In this document: positions 1 through 10,220 of the stretch, in pieces
Numbering within the stretch: the stretch's first letter is position 1
Layout of the letters: each line of letters opens with the position of its first letter
NCBI RefSeq assembly: GCF_006125015.1
Contig: NZ_SZZN01000001.1
Location: 1,798,001-1,862,000, forward strand
Reading direction: 5' to 3'
Length of the DNA: 64,000 nucleotides
From: Roseovarius arcticus
GTDB taxonomy: Bacteria > Pseudomonadota > Alphaproteobacteria > Rhodobacterales > Rhodobacteraceae
Notes under the pieces: generated by a model
Databases searched by the model: none
Told to the model about the DNA's origin: nothing
The model's input: the letters and a program-made list of their open reading frames with translations, nothing else
Program-made: the position numbers and the translations under genes

Positions 1-881
1 TCGTAGCGCAGGCGCTTTGGCGTTTGTCACGCCGCGCCCTGGCTGGACGCGCGCATTGGGTTATAGCAGCGCTGTCCTTTGCCGCGATCTATGCGGGCTC
101 CGTCCCCTTCCCCACCATCATCGCTGCTGCCGCCCTCTGGGGCATCTGGGCCGCGCGCGGCGATCCGGCGGCGGATGCACCGCCCGCGCGCCCCGGGCAG
201 ACGGTGCGCACGCTGCGCACTGTCGCGGTCTGGTCCTCGCTATGGGCCGCGCCAATCGCACTGGCCTATGCGATGGGGGCCACGTTCCTCACCCAGATTG
301 CCGTCTTCTTTAGCACATTGGCGGTCGTCACTTTCGGCGGTGCCTACGCGGTGCTGGCCTACATGACGCAGGCGGTCACGCAGACCCATGGCTGGCTAAC
401 CACCGGCCAGATGATCGACGCGCTAGGCTTGGCCGAAACGACGCCCGGCCCCCTGATATTGGTCACGCAATTCGTGGCCATGCTGGCAGGCTTTGCCAAG
501 GGTGGCACGGGTCTGGCGCTATTGGCCGGCGCGCTGACGCTGTGGGTAACGTTCATCCCCTGCTTTTTGTGGATCTTTACCGGCGCGCCCTATCTGGAAC
601 GCCTGCTCGCCCAGCCGCGCCTGCGCGGCGCGCTCGCGGCCATATCTGCCGCCGTGGTCGGCGTCATCGCCAATCTGTCGATATGGTTCGCACTGCACGT
701 CCTTTTCGACCAAATCTTGCGCGGTCCGCTGGGTGCATACCCTGTTCCAGCCACGCTCGACGCGATCGCGGCGGCACTGACGGCCCTCGCCGCAATCCTG
801 ATGCTGGTCCTGCGCATACCAATGTTGCCTGCGCTGGCATTAATGGCGGCAGCAGGCGCACTATCGCAACTGGCAGTCTAA
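1..881 (+). CDS. chrA: Chromate transporter (CHR family), C-terminal part, cut by window edge
   Basis: The reading frame is open from the first bases of the window, so this is the 3' part of a longer gene. The visible protein has about 290 residues and is strongly hydrophobic, with about six membrane segments. It carries the second-half CHR family motifs: a GGAYAVLAYMTQ segment, then WLTTGQMIDALGLAETTPGP followed by a QFVAMLAGF helix. CHR proteins are inner-membrane transporters that expel chromate in exchange with another ion. The family is clear. Chromate as the real substrate is inferred from family membership only. The stop codon TAA is at 879-881, and no terminator is obvious before the next gene 68 bases on. 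Confidence 0.85.
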   Translation, partial: VAQALWRLSRRALAGRAHWVIAALSFAAIYAGSVPFPTIIAAAALWGIWAARGDPAADAPPARPGQTVRTLRTVAVWSSLWAAPIALAYAMGATFLTQIAVFFSTLAVVTFGGAYAVLAYMTQAVTQTHGWLTTGQMIDALGLAETTPGPLILVTQFVAMLAGFAKGGTGLALLAGALTLWVTFIPCFLWIFTGAPYLERLLAQPRLRGALAAISAAVVGVIANLSIWFALHVLFDQILRGPLGAYPVPATLDAIAAALTALAAILMLVLRIPMLPALALMAAAGALSQLAV

Positions 882-949
882 GTGTGTGCAAGGCCTTTTA
901 CTTCCCTTCGAATCCCCTATTGTGATTCGCGACATAACGAGGGCTCAGC

Positions 950-1399
950 ATGTCTCGCACGATCGACTACGGCAATCTGATGCACCGGGCCATGCGCGGC
1001 CTGATCCAAGAGGTGCTGGAGGACGTTGACGAGCATGGCCTGCCGGGTGCGCACCACTTCTTTATCACCTTCGATACGAACCATCCTGAGGCCGCACTGG
1101 CCGACTGGCTAAAGCAGCGCTATCCTGACGAAATGACCGTCGTGATGCAGCACTGGTACGACAATCTAGAGGTCAGCGATGAGGGCTTTGGCATCACACT
1201 GAATTTCGGCGATGCGCCCGAAAACCTTTATGTGCCCTACGACGCGATCAAAACCTTCGTTGACCCCTCAGTCGAATTCGGCCTGCGCTTTGAAACGCAG
1301 GAAAAGGATGACGACGATGGCGATGATGATGGCGGCAGCGACGACGATGCCAAGCCGAACGCCGATATCGTCAGCCTCGACAGCTTTCGCAAGCACTGA
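950..1399 (+). CDS. sspB: SspB-family ClpXP adaptor
   Basis: This 149-residue protein matches the alphaproteobacterial SspB family (the stringent-starvation-protein B fold), a cytoplasmic adaptor that delivers ssrA-tagged and other substrates to ClpXP. The N-terminal segment RTIDYGNLMHRAMRGLIQEV and the core HFFITFDT...YPDEMTVVMQHWYDNL are typical. The fold ends near residue 120. It is followed by an Asp-rich tail (about residues 116-135) and a final segment DIVSLDSFRKH that would be the ClpX-docking tail by analogy with other SspB proteins. An AACGAGGG Shine-Dalgarno supports the ATG at 950. It is followed by fumC on the same strand, 73 bases on. Confidence 0.88.
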   Translation: MSRTIDYGNLMHRAMRGLIQEVLEDVDEHGLPGAHHFFITFDTNHPEAALADWLKQRYPDEMTVVMQHWYDNLEVSDEGFGITLNFGDAPENLYVPYDAIKTFVDPSVEFGLRFETQEKDDDDGDDDGGSDDDAKPNADIVSLDSFRKH

Positions 1400-1472
1400 C
1401 GCCCGCCCTACCGCATTGAAATTCCTGCGCCGTTGAGTCAGACAGAGGCAAACCTGACCAAGGAGCACCCCA

Positions 1473-2872
<1,400 letters not shown>

Positions 2873-2876
<4 letters not shown>

Positions 2877-3052
2877 GCGGGACACCCATCAACCTGAACC
2901 GCGCGCGAAAAGATCGCGCGCGGGCCGGGGACAAGGCGCAGGCAGATGAAAATTCAGTCCGCTTTGGCCGAACAAAGGCGCAAAAAGACGCGGAGCGCAT
3001 TGAAGCTGAACGCTCTGCGCGCCACTTGGACGACGCCAAGCGCGATACATGA
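2873..3052 (+). CDS. DUF4169 small protein
   Basis: This is a 59-residue basic protein starting at a GTG that overlaps the fumC stop codon by 4 bases (GTGA). The N-terminal [12 protein letters not shown] and the [20 protein letters not shown] segment match the DUF4169 family of short, charged, helical alphaproteobacterial proteins found next to fumC. The function is unknown. No SD is needed if translation is coupled to fumC. A ribbon-helix-helix gene follows 7 bases later, suggesting a three-gene unit. I am fairly sure it is real, because frame, overlap and family all agree. Confidence 0.78.
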
Positions 3053-3059
3053 TGCAGCG

Positions 3060-3305
3060 ATGACCTTGCGCCCGGTAAAACATTCGCTCACCCTTCGCGG
3101 GCATCGCACCTCCGTCACGCTGGAGCCTGAGTTCTGGCACGCGTTCCGCGCCATCGCCGCCGAAGGTGCCACTCCGATCAACGCCCTCGCTGCTGAAATA
3201 GACGCCGCACGCGGCCCCGATCTGGGCCTCGCGTCGGCCATTCGCCTCCACGTGCTGCGCCACTACCGCGCAGCGGCGGAAAAGCGCGGCGCCTCGGCAC
3301 CGTGA
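3060..3305 (+). CDS. Ribbon-helix-helix domain protein
   Basis: This 81-residue protein reads as a short ribbon-helix-helix (Arc/MetJ-like) domain: a beta strand HSLTLRGHRTSVTLEPEFW, then helix-turn-helix AFRAIAAEGATPINALAAEI, ending in a basic helix IRLHVLRHYRAAAEKR. This type (RHH_4) is common in Alphaproteobacteria. It may bind DNA, but no target is known to me. The ATG at 3060 is chosen because ATG codons just upstream (3049, 3052) run into a stop in another frame. It follows DUF4169 closely and probably belongs to the fumC transcript. Confidence 0.75.
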   Translation: MTLRPVKHSLTLRGHRTSVTLEPEFWHAFRAIAAEGATPINALAAEIDAARGPDLGLASAIRLHVLRHYRAAAEKRGASAP

Positions 3306-3370
3306 ATGGACAGCAGCGCCCGGCACAGGCATGGTCGGCGCGTTCCCCTGATTGAGAGGCCCGCACGCCC

Positions 3371-3817
3371 GTGACCGCCCTGACCCTTGCCAAACCGGAT
3401 GATATTGACCGTATTGTGCCCCTGATCGCGGCCTTTCACGCCGAGATGAACATCGCCCAATCGGATGCTAAACGCCGCGCCGCCGTGCAGCCCCTGCTGG
3501 ACGGATCGCCCCATGGCGCAATCTACATTGCAGGCCCGGTTCGCGCGCCCATCGGCTATGCGGCCATCAGCTTTGGCTGGTCACTGGAATTTGGCGGGCT
3601 CGACGGCATTCTGGACGAAATCTACATCCGCCCCGGCGTGCGCGGCCGCGGCATAGGCTCAGACCTTTTGTCGGCCCTGCCCAAGGCGTTGGCAGGTGCG
3701 GGTCTTTGCGCGATGCACCTCGAAGTGTCACGCTCTGACGAAAAATCGCGCGCCTTCTACGAGCGGATGCATTTCGCAGCGCGCGATGGCTTTATCTTGA
3801 TGTCCCGCGTGATGTAG
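3371..3817 (+). CDS. GNAT-family N-acetyltransferase
   Basis: This 148-residue GCN5-related acetyltransferase starts at GTG 3371. The acetyl-CoA-binding signature RGRGIGSDLLSALPKAL lies near residues 94-110, after the beta-4 strand LDEIYIRPGV. The C-terminal ARDGFILMSRVM strand is also typical. The family transfers an acetyl group to an amine on a small molecule or protein, and the substrate cannot be read from sequence. It is on the same strand as the genes before it, 65 bases downstream, so co-transcription is possible but not certain. Confidence 0.85.
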   Translation: MTALTLAKPDDIDRIVPLIAAFHAEMNIAQSDAKRRAAVQPLLDGSPHGAIYIAGPVRAPIGYAAISFGWSLEFGGLDGILDEIYIRPGVRGRGIGSDLLSALPKALAGAGLCAMHLEVSRSDEKSRAFYERMHFAARDGFILMSRVM

Positions 3818-3883
3818 GGCCAGATGTCGGCCCCATCCCAAAGCATTTGGACCAGGATGAAGGCGCGGTGCGCCGAGCGCCCG

Positions 3884-3908
3884 CCATTTCTTCTTGCTAA
3901 AAATATCC
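3884..3908 (+). repeat. Dispersed intergenic element, copy 1
   Basis: A 25-base string, CCATTTCTTCTTGCTAAAAA then TATCC, lies between the acetyltransferase and selO. A near-copy occurs at 14661-14685. Both copies are intergenic and in the same orientation. Confidence 0.5.
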
Positions 3909-3973
3909 AAATCCCGAACCCCGCATCGCGCGCTACCATTGGCGTCCCGCTCACGCGAGGCTATATGGGACGC

Positions 3974-5395
3974 ATGGATATACAGATACCCTTTGATAAC
4001 AGTTATGCGCGACTACCTGCGGATTTCTTCGCGCGCCAGGCACCTGCGCCGGTCAGCGCACCTGCGCTGATCTTGGTAAACCGCCCGTTGGCAAGCGAGC
4101 TGGGTATTGTGCTTGGCACAGATGCCGAGTTGGCGCAGGTATTTGGCGGCAACGCCCTCCCCCAAGGGGCCGAGCCGATTGCGCAGGTCTATGCGGGCCA
4201 CCAGTTCGGCGGATTTTCTCCGCAACTCGGCGACGGGCGCGCGGTGCTCTTGGGCGAGGTCGTGGGCCGGGAAAGTCAGCGGCGCGATCTGCAACTCAAA
4301 GGGTCCGGCCAGACGCCCTTTTCGCGCGGGGGTGATGGGCGCGCATGGCTGGGACCTGTGCTGCGTGAATACGTTGTCAGCGAGGCGATGCACGCGATGG
4401 GGATACCGACCACCCGCGCGCTGGCCGCTGTAACGACGGGCGATATGGTCTATCGCCAAGAGGGCGCGCTGCCTGGCGCGGTGCTGACGCGCGTGGCCGC
4501 AAGCCATTTGCGTGTCGGCACGTTCCAGTACTTTGCCGCACACGGCAATGTGGATGCACTGCGCCGCCTGTACGACTATGCCCGCGAGCGGCATTATCCG
4601 GACGTTGAGACGCCCGGCGCATTCCTGCGCGCCGTCATAGCGCGGCAGGCCACGTTGGTGGCGCGTTGGCTTGGCATTGGATTTATCCATGGTGTGATGA
4701 ACACCGATAACACCTCGATTTCTGGCGAGACGATAGACTACGGGCCGTGCGCCTTCGTGGATGCCTATGATGCGCACGCAGTTTATAGCGCGATCGACCG
4801 GAACGGGCGCTACGCCTATGACAACCAAGCAAATGTCATTGTCTGGAACATGGCGCAGCTTGCGACCGCGCTGGTGCCGCTGATGCCCGATCAGGACGCC
4901 GCAATCGCCGATTTCACCGAGGCCGTTCACGCCATGCCGGACCTGATTGAGGCCGAATGGCTGCGCGTGTTCGGCGCCAAGATCGGCATTGCCGCGCCGC
5001 GTGAGGCAGACCGAGCGCTGGTTGTCGACCTTTTGGCGCTAATGCAGACGGATGGCGCTGATTTTACGAACACATTCCGCGCCTTGGCACGTGGAGACGC
5101 GGCGCACGAATTCAGCGACCCTGCGGCATTCACCGCATGGGAGGCGCGTTGGAACGCAAGACTGGACGGCGAGAGTGATTGGCGCGCGCACATGGATGCG
5201 GCGAATCCCGCCGTTATCCCGCGCAATCACCGCGTTGAGCAGATGATCGCCGCAGCGGTGACCGGGGACTATGCACCTCTGCACCGCCTATTGGGCGTGC
5301 TGGCACAACCTTTTGAGTTGCTCGCTGAGGCCGCCGAGTTTGCACGCGTGCCCGCTCCACAAGAGGTAGTGCGCCAAACCTTCTGCGGTACCTGA
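3974..5395 (+). CDS. selO: Protein adenylyltransferase SelO (YdiU/UPF0061)
   Basis: This 473-residue pseudokinase-fold enzyme transfers AMP from ATP to Ser/Thr/Tyr of target proteins, a role tied to redox stress in the family. Motifs seen are [18 protein letters not shown], the nucleotide-binding [20 protein letters not shown], and the metal/catalytic [20 protein letters not shown]. It ends in FCGT: the third residue from the end is Cys, where eukaryotic SelO carries selenocysteine. The start is uncertain: ATG 3974 (MDIQIP) gives the usual length, and ATG 3965 would add three residues. The frame is also open further upstream, but that stretch holds the dispersed repeat. Confidence 0.93.
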   Translation: MDIQIPFDNSYARLPADFFARQAPAPVSAPALILVNRPLASELGIVLGTDAELAQVFGGNALPQGAEPIAQVYAGHQFGGFSPQLGDGRAVLLGEVVGRESQRRDLQLKGSGQTPFSRGGDGRAWLGPVLREYVVSEAMHAMGIPTTRALAAVTTGDMVYRQEGALPGAVLTRVAASHLRVGTFQYFAAHGNVDALRRLYDYARERHYPDVETPGAFLRAVIARQATLVARWLGIGFIHGVMNTDNTSISGETIDYGPCAFVDAYDAHAVYSAIDRNGRYAYDNQANVIVWNMAQLATALVPLMPDQDAAIADFTEAVHAMPDLIEAEWLRVFGAKIGIAAPREADRALVVDLLALMQTDGADFTNTFRALARGDAAHEFSDPAAFTAWEARWNARLDGESDWRAHMDAANPAVIPRNHRVEQMIAAAVTGDYAPLHRLLGVLAQPFELLAEAAEFARVPAPQEVVRQTFCGT

Positions 5396-5544
5396 ACGGG
5401 CGGCGGCATACTCCCGCCGCACGCCCGTACTACCAAAACAACAGCATTTTCATTGCCAATCAGGCTGATTTTGCGCATGGGTGCCTCTTTGGTCTCAATG
5501 CGCACTGCGCGGGCGGTCCTCGCACATCCCCGGAGGGGCCCACC

Positions 5545-6792
5545 ATGACTTTTCTGCAAATCACATCGCTACTGATCGTCCTCGCTGGGGTATTTGGCGC
5601 AATCAACTATCTCTTTTTGAGACTGCCGTCGTCGATCGGGATCATGATTGTTGCGCTGGTCGCGTCCTTTGGCCTCTTGGGTCTTGATGCGCTGGTTCCG
5701 TCCTTGGGCATCGCAGCCGAGTCGCGCCGCATCGTAACAGGCATCGATTTTTCCGATGCGCTGCTAGAGGGGATGCTGGGCCTTCTGCTCTTTGCCGGGG
5801 CACTGCATGTCAAAATGTCGGATCTGCGCGCCGAGTGGCTGCCCGTGCTGCTGATGGCAACCCTCGGCGTCGGCCTCAGCACGCTCGTTATTGGCGCCGG
5901 GTTCAGTTGGCTGACGGGTATGCCGCTGCTGATCGCGCTCGTATTTGGCGCGGTTGTGTCGCCAACCGATCCTGTCGCGGTGTTGGGCGTCTTAAGGCAA
6001 GCCAACCTGCCCCAGTCGCTAGAGACAAAGATCGCGGGCGAATCGCTGTTCAATGACGGCGTCGGCTATGTCGTCTTTCTGGTTTTGGTCGGGCTGGCCT
6101 TTCCATCGGGCGATGACCACGGCGGCGGCCTCGCAGATGCGGCAACGTTGTTTATCCGTGAGGCGGGCGGCGGCGCGGTGCTAGGGATTTCGCTAGGCTG
6201 GCTGGTTTTTCGTGTCATGCGCCTGATAGACGACTATGCACTGGAAGTGCTGCTAACGCTGGGCCTTGCCTTCGGCGGATATGAACTGGCGGTTTATCTG
6301 CACATCTCAGCGCCAATTATGGCGGTTTGCGCAGGGCTGCTGATCGGCGATGTAGGCGCGAAACAGGGGATGAGCGAAGAGACGCGCGGCTATGTCGATG
6401 CCTTCTGGAAGCTGATCGACGAGATACTCAACGCCGTTCTATTCCTGATGATCGGGTTCGAAGTGTTCGCGGTCGTCTTTGAGGCCGACTATCTGGTGGC
6501 GGGCGCGATTTCGATCGGAATCGCTTTGTTGGGACGGCTCTCCGCCGTGGCGATCCCTATTGTGCTCTTGCGGCGGTTTAGAACCTTCGATCCCGGCGTT
6601 ATTCGCATCATGACATGGGGCGGGCTAAAGGGGGGGATTTCGGTCGCCCTTGCACTTAGCCTGCCAACCAGCGAGTGGAGCCCGATCATCCTAACCGCGA
6701 CCTACATGATCGTCGTCTTTTCGATCATCGTGCAGGGCTTGACTGTCGCGCCGCTGGCGCGCCGCTTAGCGTCCCAGCCCGACTTGCTATAA
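5545..6792 (+). CDS. CPA1-family Na+/H+ antiporter
   Basis: This 415-residue integral membrane protein has about 12 predicted helices. The NhaP/CPA1 signatures GAVVSPTDPVAVLGVLR (about residues 133-149) and GESLFNDGVGYVVF (about 166-179) contain the residues used for cation and proton exchange in this family. A later GGLKGGISVALALSLP helix is also typical. It should exchange Na+ or K+ for H+ at the inner membrane, and ion preference cannot be told from sequence. A GGAGGGG Shine-Dalgarno precedes the ATG. It stands alone and faces the helicase gene tail to tail. Confidence 0.9.
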   Translation: MTFLQITSLLIVLAGVFGAINYLFLRLPSSIGIMIVALVASFGLLGLDALVPSLGIAAESRRIVTGIDFSDALLEGMLGLLLFAGALHVKMSDLRAEWLPVLLMATLGVGLSTLVIGAGFSWLTGMPLLIALVFGAVVSPTDPVAVLGVLRQANLPQSLETKIAGESLFNDGVGYVVFLVLVGLAFPSGDDHGGGLADAATLFIREAGGGAVLGISLGWLVFRVMRLIDDYALEVLLTLGLAFGGYELAVYLHISAPIMAVCAGLLIGDVGAKQGMSEETRGYVDAFWKLIDEILNAVLFLMIGFEVFAVVFEADYLVAGAISIGIALLGRLSAVAIPIVLLRRFRTFDPGVIRIMTWGGLKGGISVALALSLPTSEWSPIILTATYMIVVFSIIVQGLTVAPLARRLASQPDLL

Positions 6793-6803
6793 CCTAAATG
6801 CAA

Positions 6804-6831
6804 AGCGCGGCACCCAATTAGGGGCCGCGCT
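6804..6831 (-). terminator. Probable terminator of the DEAD-box helicase gene
   Basis: An 8-bp GC-rich stem (AGCGCGGC with GCCGCGCT, 12-base loop) lies between two convergent genes. On the minus strand it is followed by TTTGCATTT, which suits the helicase transcript. On the plus strand no T run follows. Confidence 0.6.
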
Positions 6832-6869
6832 AAGAAACTGCAAGATCCGGAACGACAAGTAAGGTTGCG

Positions 6870-8177
6870 CTATGCGGCCTGACTACGCGCTCCGCCGCCA
6901 CCGCGACGCCGGCGCGGGCCGCCCGGGGCAGCAGCGCCGCCGCCGCCCGGCTTGCCGCCGCCGCCGCCGCCACGGCGACGTCCACCACCATTGCCGCCGC
7001 CACCGCCACGGGTCTGTTTGGCTTTGGGGTCGGGCAACTCTTCCCACGCACGCCCTGAGGCGATGGGGATCGACAGGCCCATGACCTTTTGGATGTCCTT
7101 CAACTCGCCCATTTCGTCTGGCGAGCAGAATGCAATCGCCGCGCCATCCTTGCCCGCACGGGCAGTCCGCCCGATGCGGTGGATGTAGTTTTCAGGCACG
7201 TTGGGCAGCTCGAAATTATAGACATGCTTGACGTCCGGTATGTCGAGGCCGCGCGCCGCCACATCCGTCGCAACCAGCACATGGATATGCCCGTCGCGGA
7301 ACGATTTCAACGCACGCTCGCGCTGGCCCTGGCTCTTGTTGCCATGGATCGCAGCGACCTTGAATCCCGCGCTCTCCAGCTTGCGCGCCAGCTTGTCCGA
7401 GCCATGTTTGGTCCGGCCAAAGACCAGTGCCAACTCGCCCTTATGCTTGCCAAGAAGCTCGATCAGCAGATTTGGCTTTTCGGCCTTGGCGATGAAATGC
7501 AACGCTTGCGTGACTTTGTCAGCAGCCTTGCCCGGCGGGCTGACTTGAACCTTCTTGGGGTGGGTCAGGTAGCTGGCGGCGATCTCCTCCATCTGCTTGG
7601 GCATGGTGGCCGAAAACAGCATTGTCTGCCGCTCTTTGGCCAGTAGCGCCGCGATCTTGCGCAAATCGTGGATGAACCCCATGTCCAGCATCTGATCCGC
7701 CTCGTCCAGCACCAGAAAACGTGTGGCATCCAGCCGGATCGCGCGCCGGTCAATCAGATCAAGCAGCCGGCCCGGTGTCGCGACCAAGATATGCGTACCC
7801 TTTTCCAGCCGGTTTATCTGCGGATTGATCGAAGAGCCGCCGACGACGACGTTAATCTTCATGGGTGTGTCTTTGACCAGCGGCAACAGAGTCTCGCGGA
7901 TCTGGTTGGCCAGCTCGCGCGTCGGCGCAAGGATCAGGCTGGTCGCCGTCTTGGGGCGCGGACGCTCGTCCACGGCCATCATCTGGGCGATCAGCGGCAG
8001 ACCAAAGGCCGCCGTTTTTCCGGTGCCGGTCTGGGCCAGGCCCATCACGTCATTGCCGTCCAGCGCGTAGGGGATCGCGTGCGACTGGATCGGCGTTGGC
8101 TCAGTAATGCCCATATTGGCAAGTTTACGCACCAGGACGGGCGGCAAGCCCATTTCTTCAAACAAATTCAATTTCAT
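6870..8177 (-). CDS. DEAD-box ATP-dependent RNA helicase with Gly/Arg-rich tail
   Basis: This protein has about 435 residues. The N-terminal Q motif (FEEMGLPPVLVRKL...GITEPTPIQ) is followed by Walker A AQTGTGKTAAF, PTRELA, DEAD (VLDEADQMLDMGF), SAT (LFSATMP) and HRIGRTARAG, giving a full RhlE-like two-domain helicase core. The last 50 residues are almost only Gly, Arg, Pro and Ala, a type of tail known to bind RNA without sequence preference. It probably unwinds RNA during ribosome assembly or decay. The start at 8177 (MKLNLFEE) puts the Q motif at the N-terminus. The frame extends to 8345, but that part is not helicase-like. Confidence 0.93.
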   Translation of the reverse strand: MKLNLFEEMGLPPVLVRKLANMGITEPTPIQSHAIPYALDGNDVMGLAQTGTGKTAAFGLPLIAQMMAVDERPRPKTATSLILAPTRELANQIRETLLPLVKDTPMKINVVVGGSSINPQINRLEKGTHILVATPGRLLDLIDRRAIRLDATRFLVLDEADQMLDMGFIHDLRKIAALLAKERQTMLFSATMPKQMEEIAASYLTHPKKVQVSPPGKAADKVTQALHFIAKAEKPNLLIELLGKHKGELALVFGRTKHGSDKLARKLESAGFKVAAIHGNKSQGQRERALKSFRDGHIHVLVATDVAARGLDIPDVKHVYNFELPNVPENYIHRIGRTARAGKDGAAIAFCSPDEMGELKDIQKVMGLSIPIASGRAWEELPDPKAKQTRGGGGGNGGGRRRGGGGGGKPGGGGAAAPGGPRRRRGGGGARSQAA

Positions 8178-8592
8178 ATCCTTCTGGGCACAGGACGATC
8201 CCATGCCGTATGCGGGCCATGATGACCCGTTCTCAGGCGGCAACGTGCCAGCCCTTCCGTGGTTTCCGCCAAAGCCCTGACGCAAGGGCAGAATTGCCCA
8301 TAGCGCCGATCCGGCGGCTGGCCCCACGCGTGATATTGGGATCAAGTTCGCGGCGTTTCGGTATCATAGGGCGGCCCATGCAGGCGGCCCGGCTGCTCAC
8401 GCGGCAGGAAACGTCGTTAGCGGCTAGATGGACCCTTGGCACCGCCAAGTCAAGCGGTGTGCCGCGCTTTGCCGCGCGAGAGTGGCACAAACCCTGCGTT
8501 AACCGTGCAGATCCCCTCAGCCCGGTCGAACCCGGTGGAAATCTGCCGCATACCGCGCTAGGGATGGGGCGATAGCCACGACGGATAGCGCC
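8178..8592. other. Divergent intergenic region between helicase and mur/fur
   Basis: About 415 bases separate the two divergent starts. It must hold both promoters. Open frames cross it on both strands, but none looks like a protein I recognise. I saw no clear hairpin, repeat or known regulator box. Confidence 0.5.
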
Positions 8593-9006
8593 ATGACCGA
8601 CACCATCATCGACCGCTGCGAGGCGCGCGGCCTGCGTATGACAGGCCAGCGGCGGATCATCGCCGCCGTTCTGGAGGAGGCGGACGATCATCCGGATGTG
8701 GACGAGCTTTATGCACGCGCGTCTGCCCGCGATCCCAAGATTTCGATCGCGACGGTTTATCGCACGGTCAAGTTGTTTGACGAAAGCGGGATACTGGACA
8801 AGCTGGAGTTCGGAGACGGCCGTGCGCGTTACGAGGATGCAGAGCGCGGCCATCACGACCACCTGATCGACCTCGACACTGGCGCCGTGATCGAATTCTT
8901 CGACCCCGAGATCGAGCGCCTGCAAGAAAAAATCGCGGCGCGGTTGGGATATCGTCTGAAAGGTCACAAGATGGAGCTTTACGGCAAGCCCCTGAAGAAA
9001 GAGTGA
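8593..9006 (+). CDS. mur: Fur-family metal regulator, Mur type
   Basis: This is a 137-residue Fur-family repressor. A winged-helix DNA-binding half (RGLRMTGQRRIIAAVLEEA, ISIATVYRTVKLFDESGI) is followed by a metal-binding half with GHHDHLIDLDTGAVIEFFDPEIERLQ. The closing segment HKMELYGKPLKKE closely resembles the rhizobial and rhodobacterial Mur/Fur proteins. In these bacteria Mur senses manganese (and in some cases iron) and represses uptake genes such as sitABCD, while iron control is mostly by RirA/Irr/IscR. Assignment to Mur rather than classical Fur is from overall resemblance. It faces the monooxygenase gene with only 3 bases between the stops. Confidence 0.88.
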   Translation: MTDTIIDRCEARGLRMTGQRRIIAAVLEEADDHPDVDELYARASARDPKISIATVYRTVKLFDESGILDKLEFGDGRARYEDAERGHHDHLIDLDTGAVIEFFDPEIERLQEKIAARLGYRLKGHKMELYGKPLKKE

Positions 9007-9009
9007 ACG

Positions 9010-10140
9010 TCAGAGCGACTGGCCCCCCGTCACATCATGCCCATAGATCCAGTCGAACTGGCGCATCATACGGTTTGGCGCAACGGCGCCCCCCAAGCGC
9101 AACGCTGTATGCGCGGCAAGACGCAACGGCTTGAAACTCAGATGATATTTCCACGCGTTCCCAGTCGCGGCGCCCACCACGCGCCGCACGCGATCCTGCC
9201 GCAATGCTTGGTAAGCCTCAAGGGCGGCAGCAATGTCCGGCGCCGCGGCCAGCGCGGCGGGCAAGGTCCACGCATCCTCCAGCGCCAGTGAGGCGCCTTG
9301 CGCCATGAAGGGTAGCGTCGGATGCGCGGCGTCGCCCAAGATGGCAAGCCGCCCTGCCCCCCAAATCGGCGCGACCGGATGGCGAAAGAGGCCCCATTTG
9401 CGCACCGTATCGACGCGCCCAAGCAGCGCCTGCGCGGCCGCCCCGAAATCCGCAAACCGAGCGCGCAAATCGCCGGGATCCCCCATTCCGCTCCAACTTT
9501 CCTCGGTCCAATCCGCGCGCTCCTCGACGGCGACAAGGTTCATCTGCGTGCCCCCGCGTAAGGGATAGCTGACCAGATGCCGGTGCGGCGCCATATGCAC
9601 CCGCGCCTCGCCCATGCGGCTGCCATCATGTGGCACCACAGCGCGCCACGCGACCTGCCGGGTAAAAAATGGCGCAAGCGTGCCATTCAGCGCCGCGCGC
9701 ACCACCGAATGCAGACCATCAGCCCCGATAACCAGATCTGCATCCAGTGCGGCGGGGTCTGCAATATGCTGGCCTAGCCGGATATCCACACCAGCCTCAA
9801 GTGCACCGCGATGCAAAATGTCGATCAGATCGGCGCGGTGAATGAACCAATAATCGCGCGCGGCCAGCCGGGTCAGATCCAGCCGAACGACAGGTCCACG
9901 ACGATAGTCATGCAGCGCGACCGCCTGCGCCTGCGCGCCTGCTCGCCGGACTGCATCGCCCAAGCCGAGGGCACGCAGCACGGCAAATCCATTGGGTGTG
10001 ATTTGCAGGCCCGCTCCGACCTCAGCGATCTCATCCGCTTGTTCATGCACCGTCACGCCCGCGCCGCGAAGCGCACAGGCGCGCGCCACGGCTAGGCCGC
10101 CAATACCGCCGCCGATGATCGCGATGTTGAGGTTCTGCAT
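9010..10140 (-). CDS. FAD-dependent monooxygenase, salicylate/3-hydroxybenzoate hydroxylase-like
   Basis: This flavoprotein of about 376 residues has a Rossmann FAD motif IIGGGIGGLAVARACALRGA at the N-terminus and a second FAD motif GDAAHPTLPFMAQGASLALEDAW near residue 275. These mark class A aromatic hydroxylases, which use NAD(P)H and O2. The true substrate is unknown and no aromatic catabolism genes lie nearby. ATG 10140 is preferred because GGGGGT lies about 8 bases ahead. ATG 10146 and 10159-10161 are alternatives. It lies downstream of dksA but beyond a terminator, so it probably has its own promoter. Confidence 0.85.
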   Translation of the reverse strand: MQNLNIAIIGGGIGGLAVARACALRGAGVTVHEQADEIAEVGAGLQITPNGFAVLRALGLGDAVRRAGAQAQAVALHDYRRGPVVRLDLTRLAARDYWFIHRADLIDILHRGALEAGVDIRLGQHIADPAALDADLVIGADGLHSVVRAALNGTLAPFFTRQVAWRAVVPHDGSRMGEARVHMAPHRHLVSYPLRGGTQMNLVAVEERADWTEESWSGMGDPGDLRARFADFGAAAQALLGRVDTVRKWGLFRHPVAPIWGAGRLAILGDAAHPTLPFMAQGASLALEDAWTLPAALAAAPDIAAALEAYQALRQDRVRRVVGAATGNAWKYHLSFKPLRLAAHTALRLGGAVAPNRMMRQFDWIYGHDVTGGQSL

Positions 10141-10164
10141 ATCCATAACCCCCAAGATCATACG

Positions 10165-10194
10165 AAAAACGCCGAAGCAAAAGCCCCGGCGTTT
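10165..10194 (-). terminator. Rho-independent terminator of dksA
   Basis: The 8-bp stem AAACGCCG/CGGCGTTT has a 12-base loop and, read on the minus strand, is followed by TTTCG. It lies 26 bases after the dksA stop. Confidence 0.75.
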
Positions 10195-10220
10195 AAAAAA
10201 TTCCCTGCAGTGCGACCAGC

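Noticed and set aside
8233..8967. A 244-codon open frame antisense to mur and its upstream region
   Set aside because: Overlaps the Fur-family gene completely at one end; no motif. The non-overlapping part does not look like protein.
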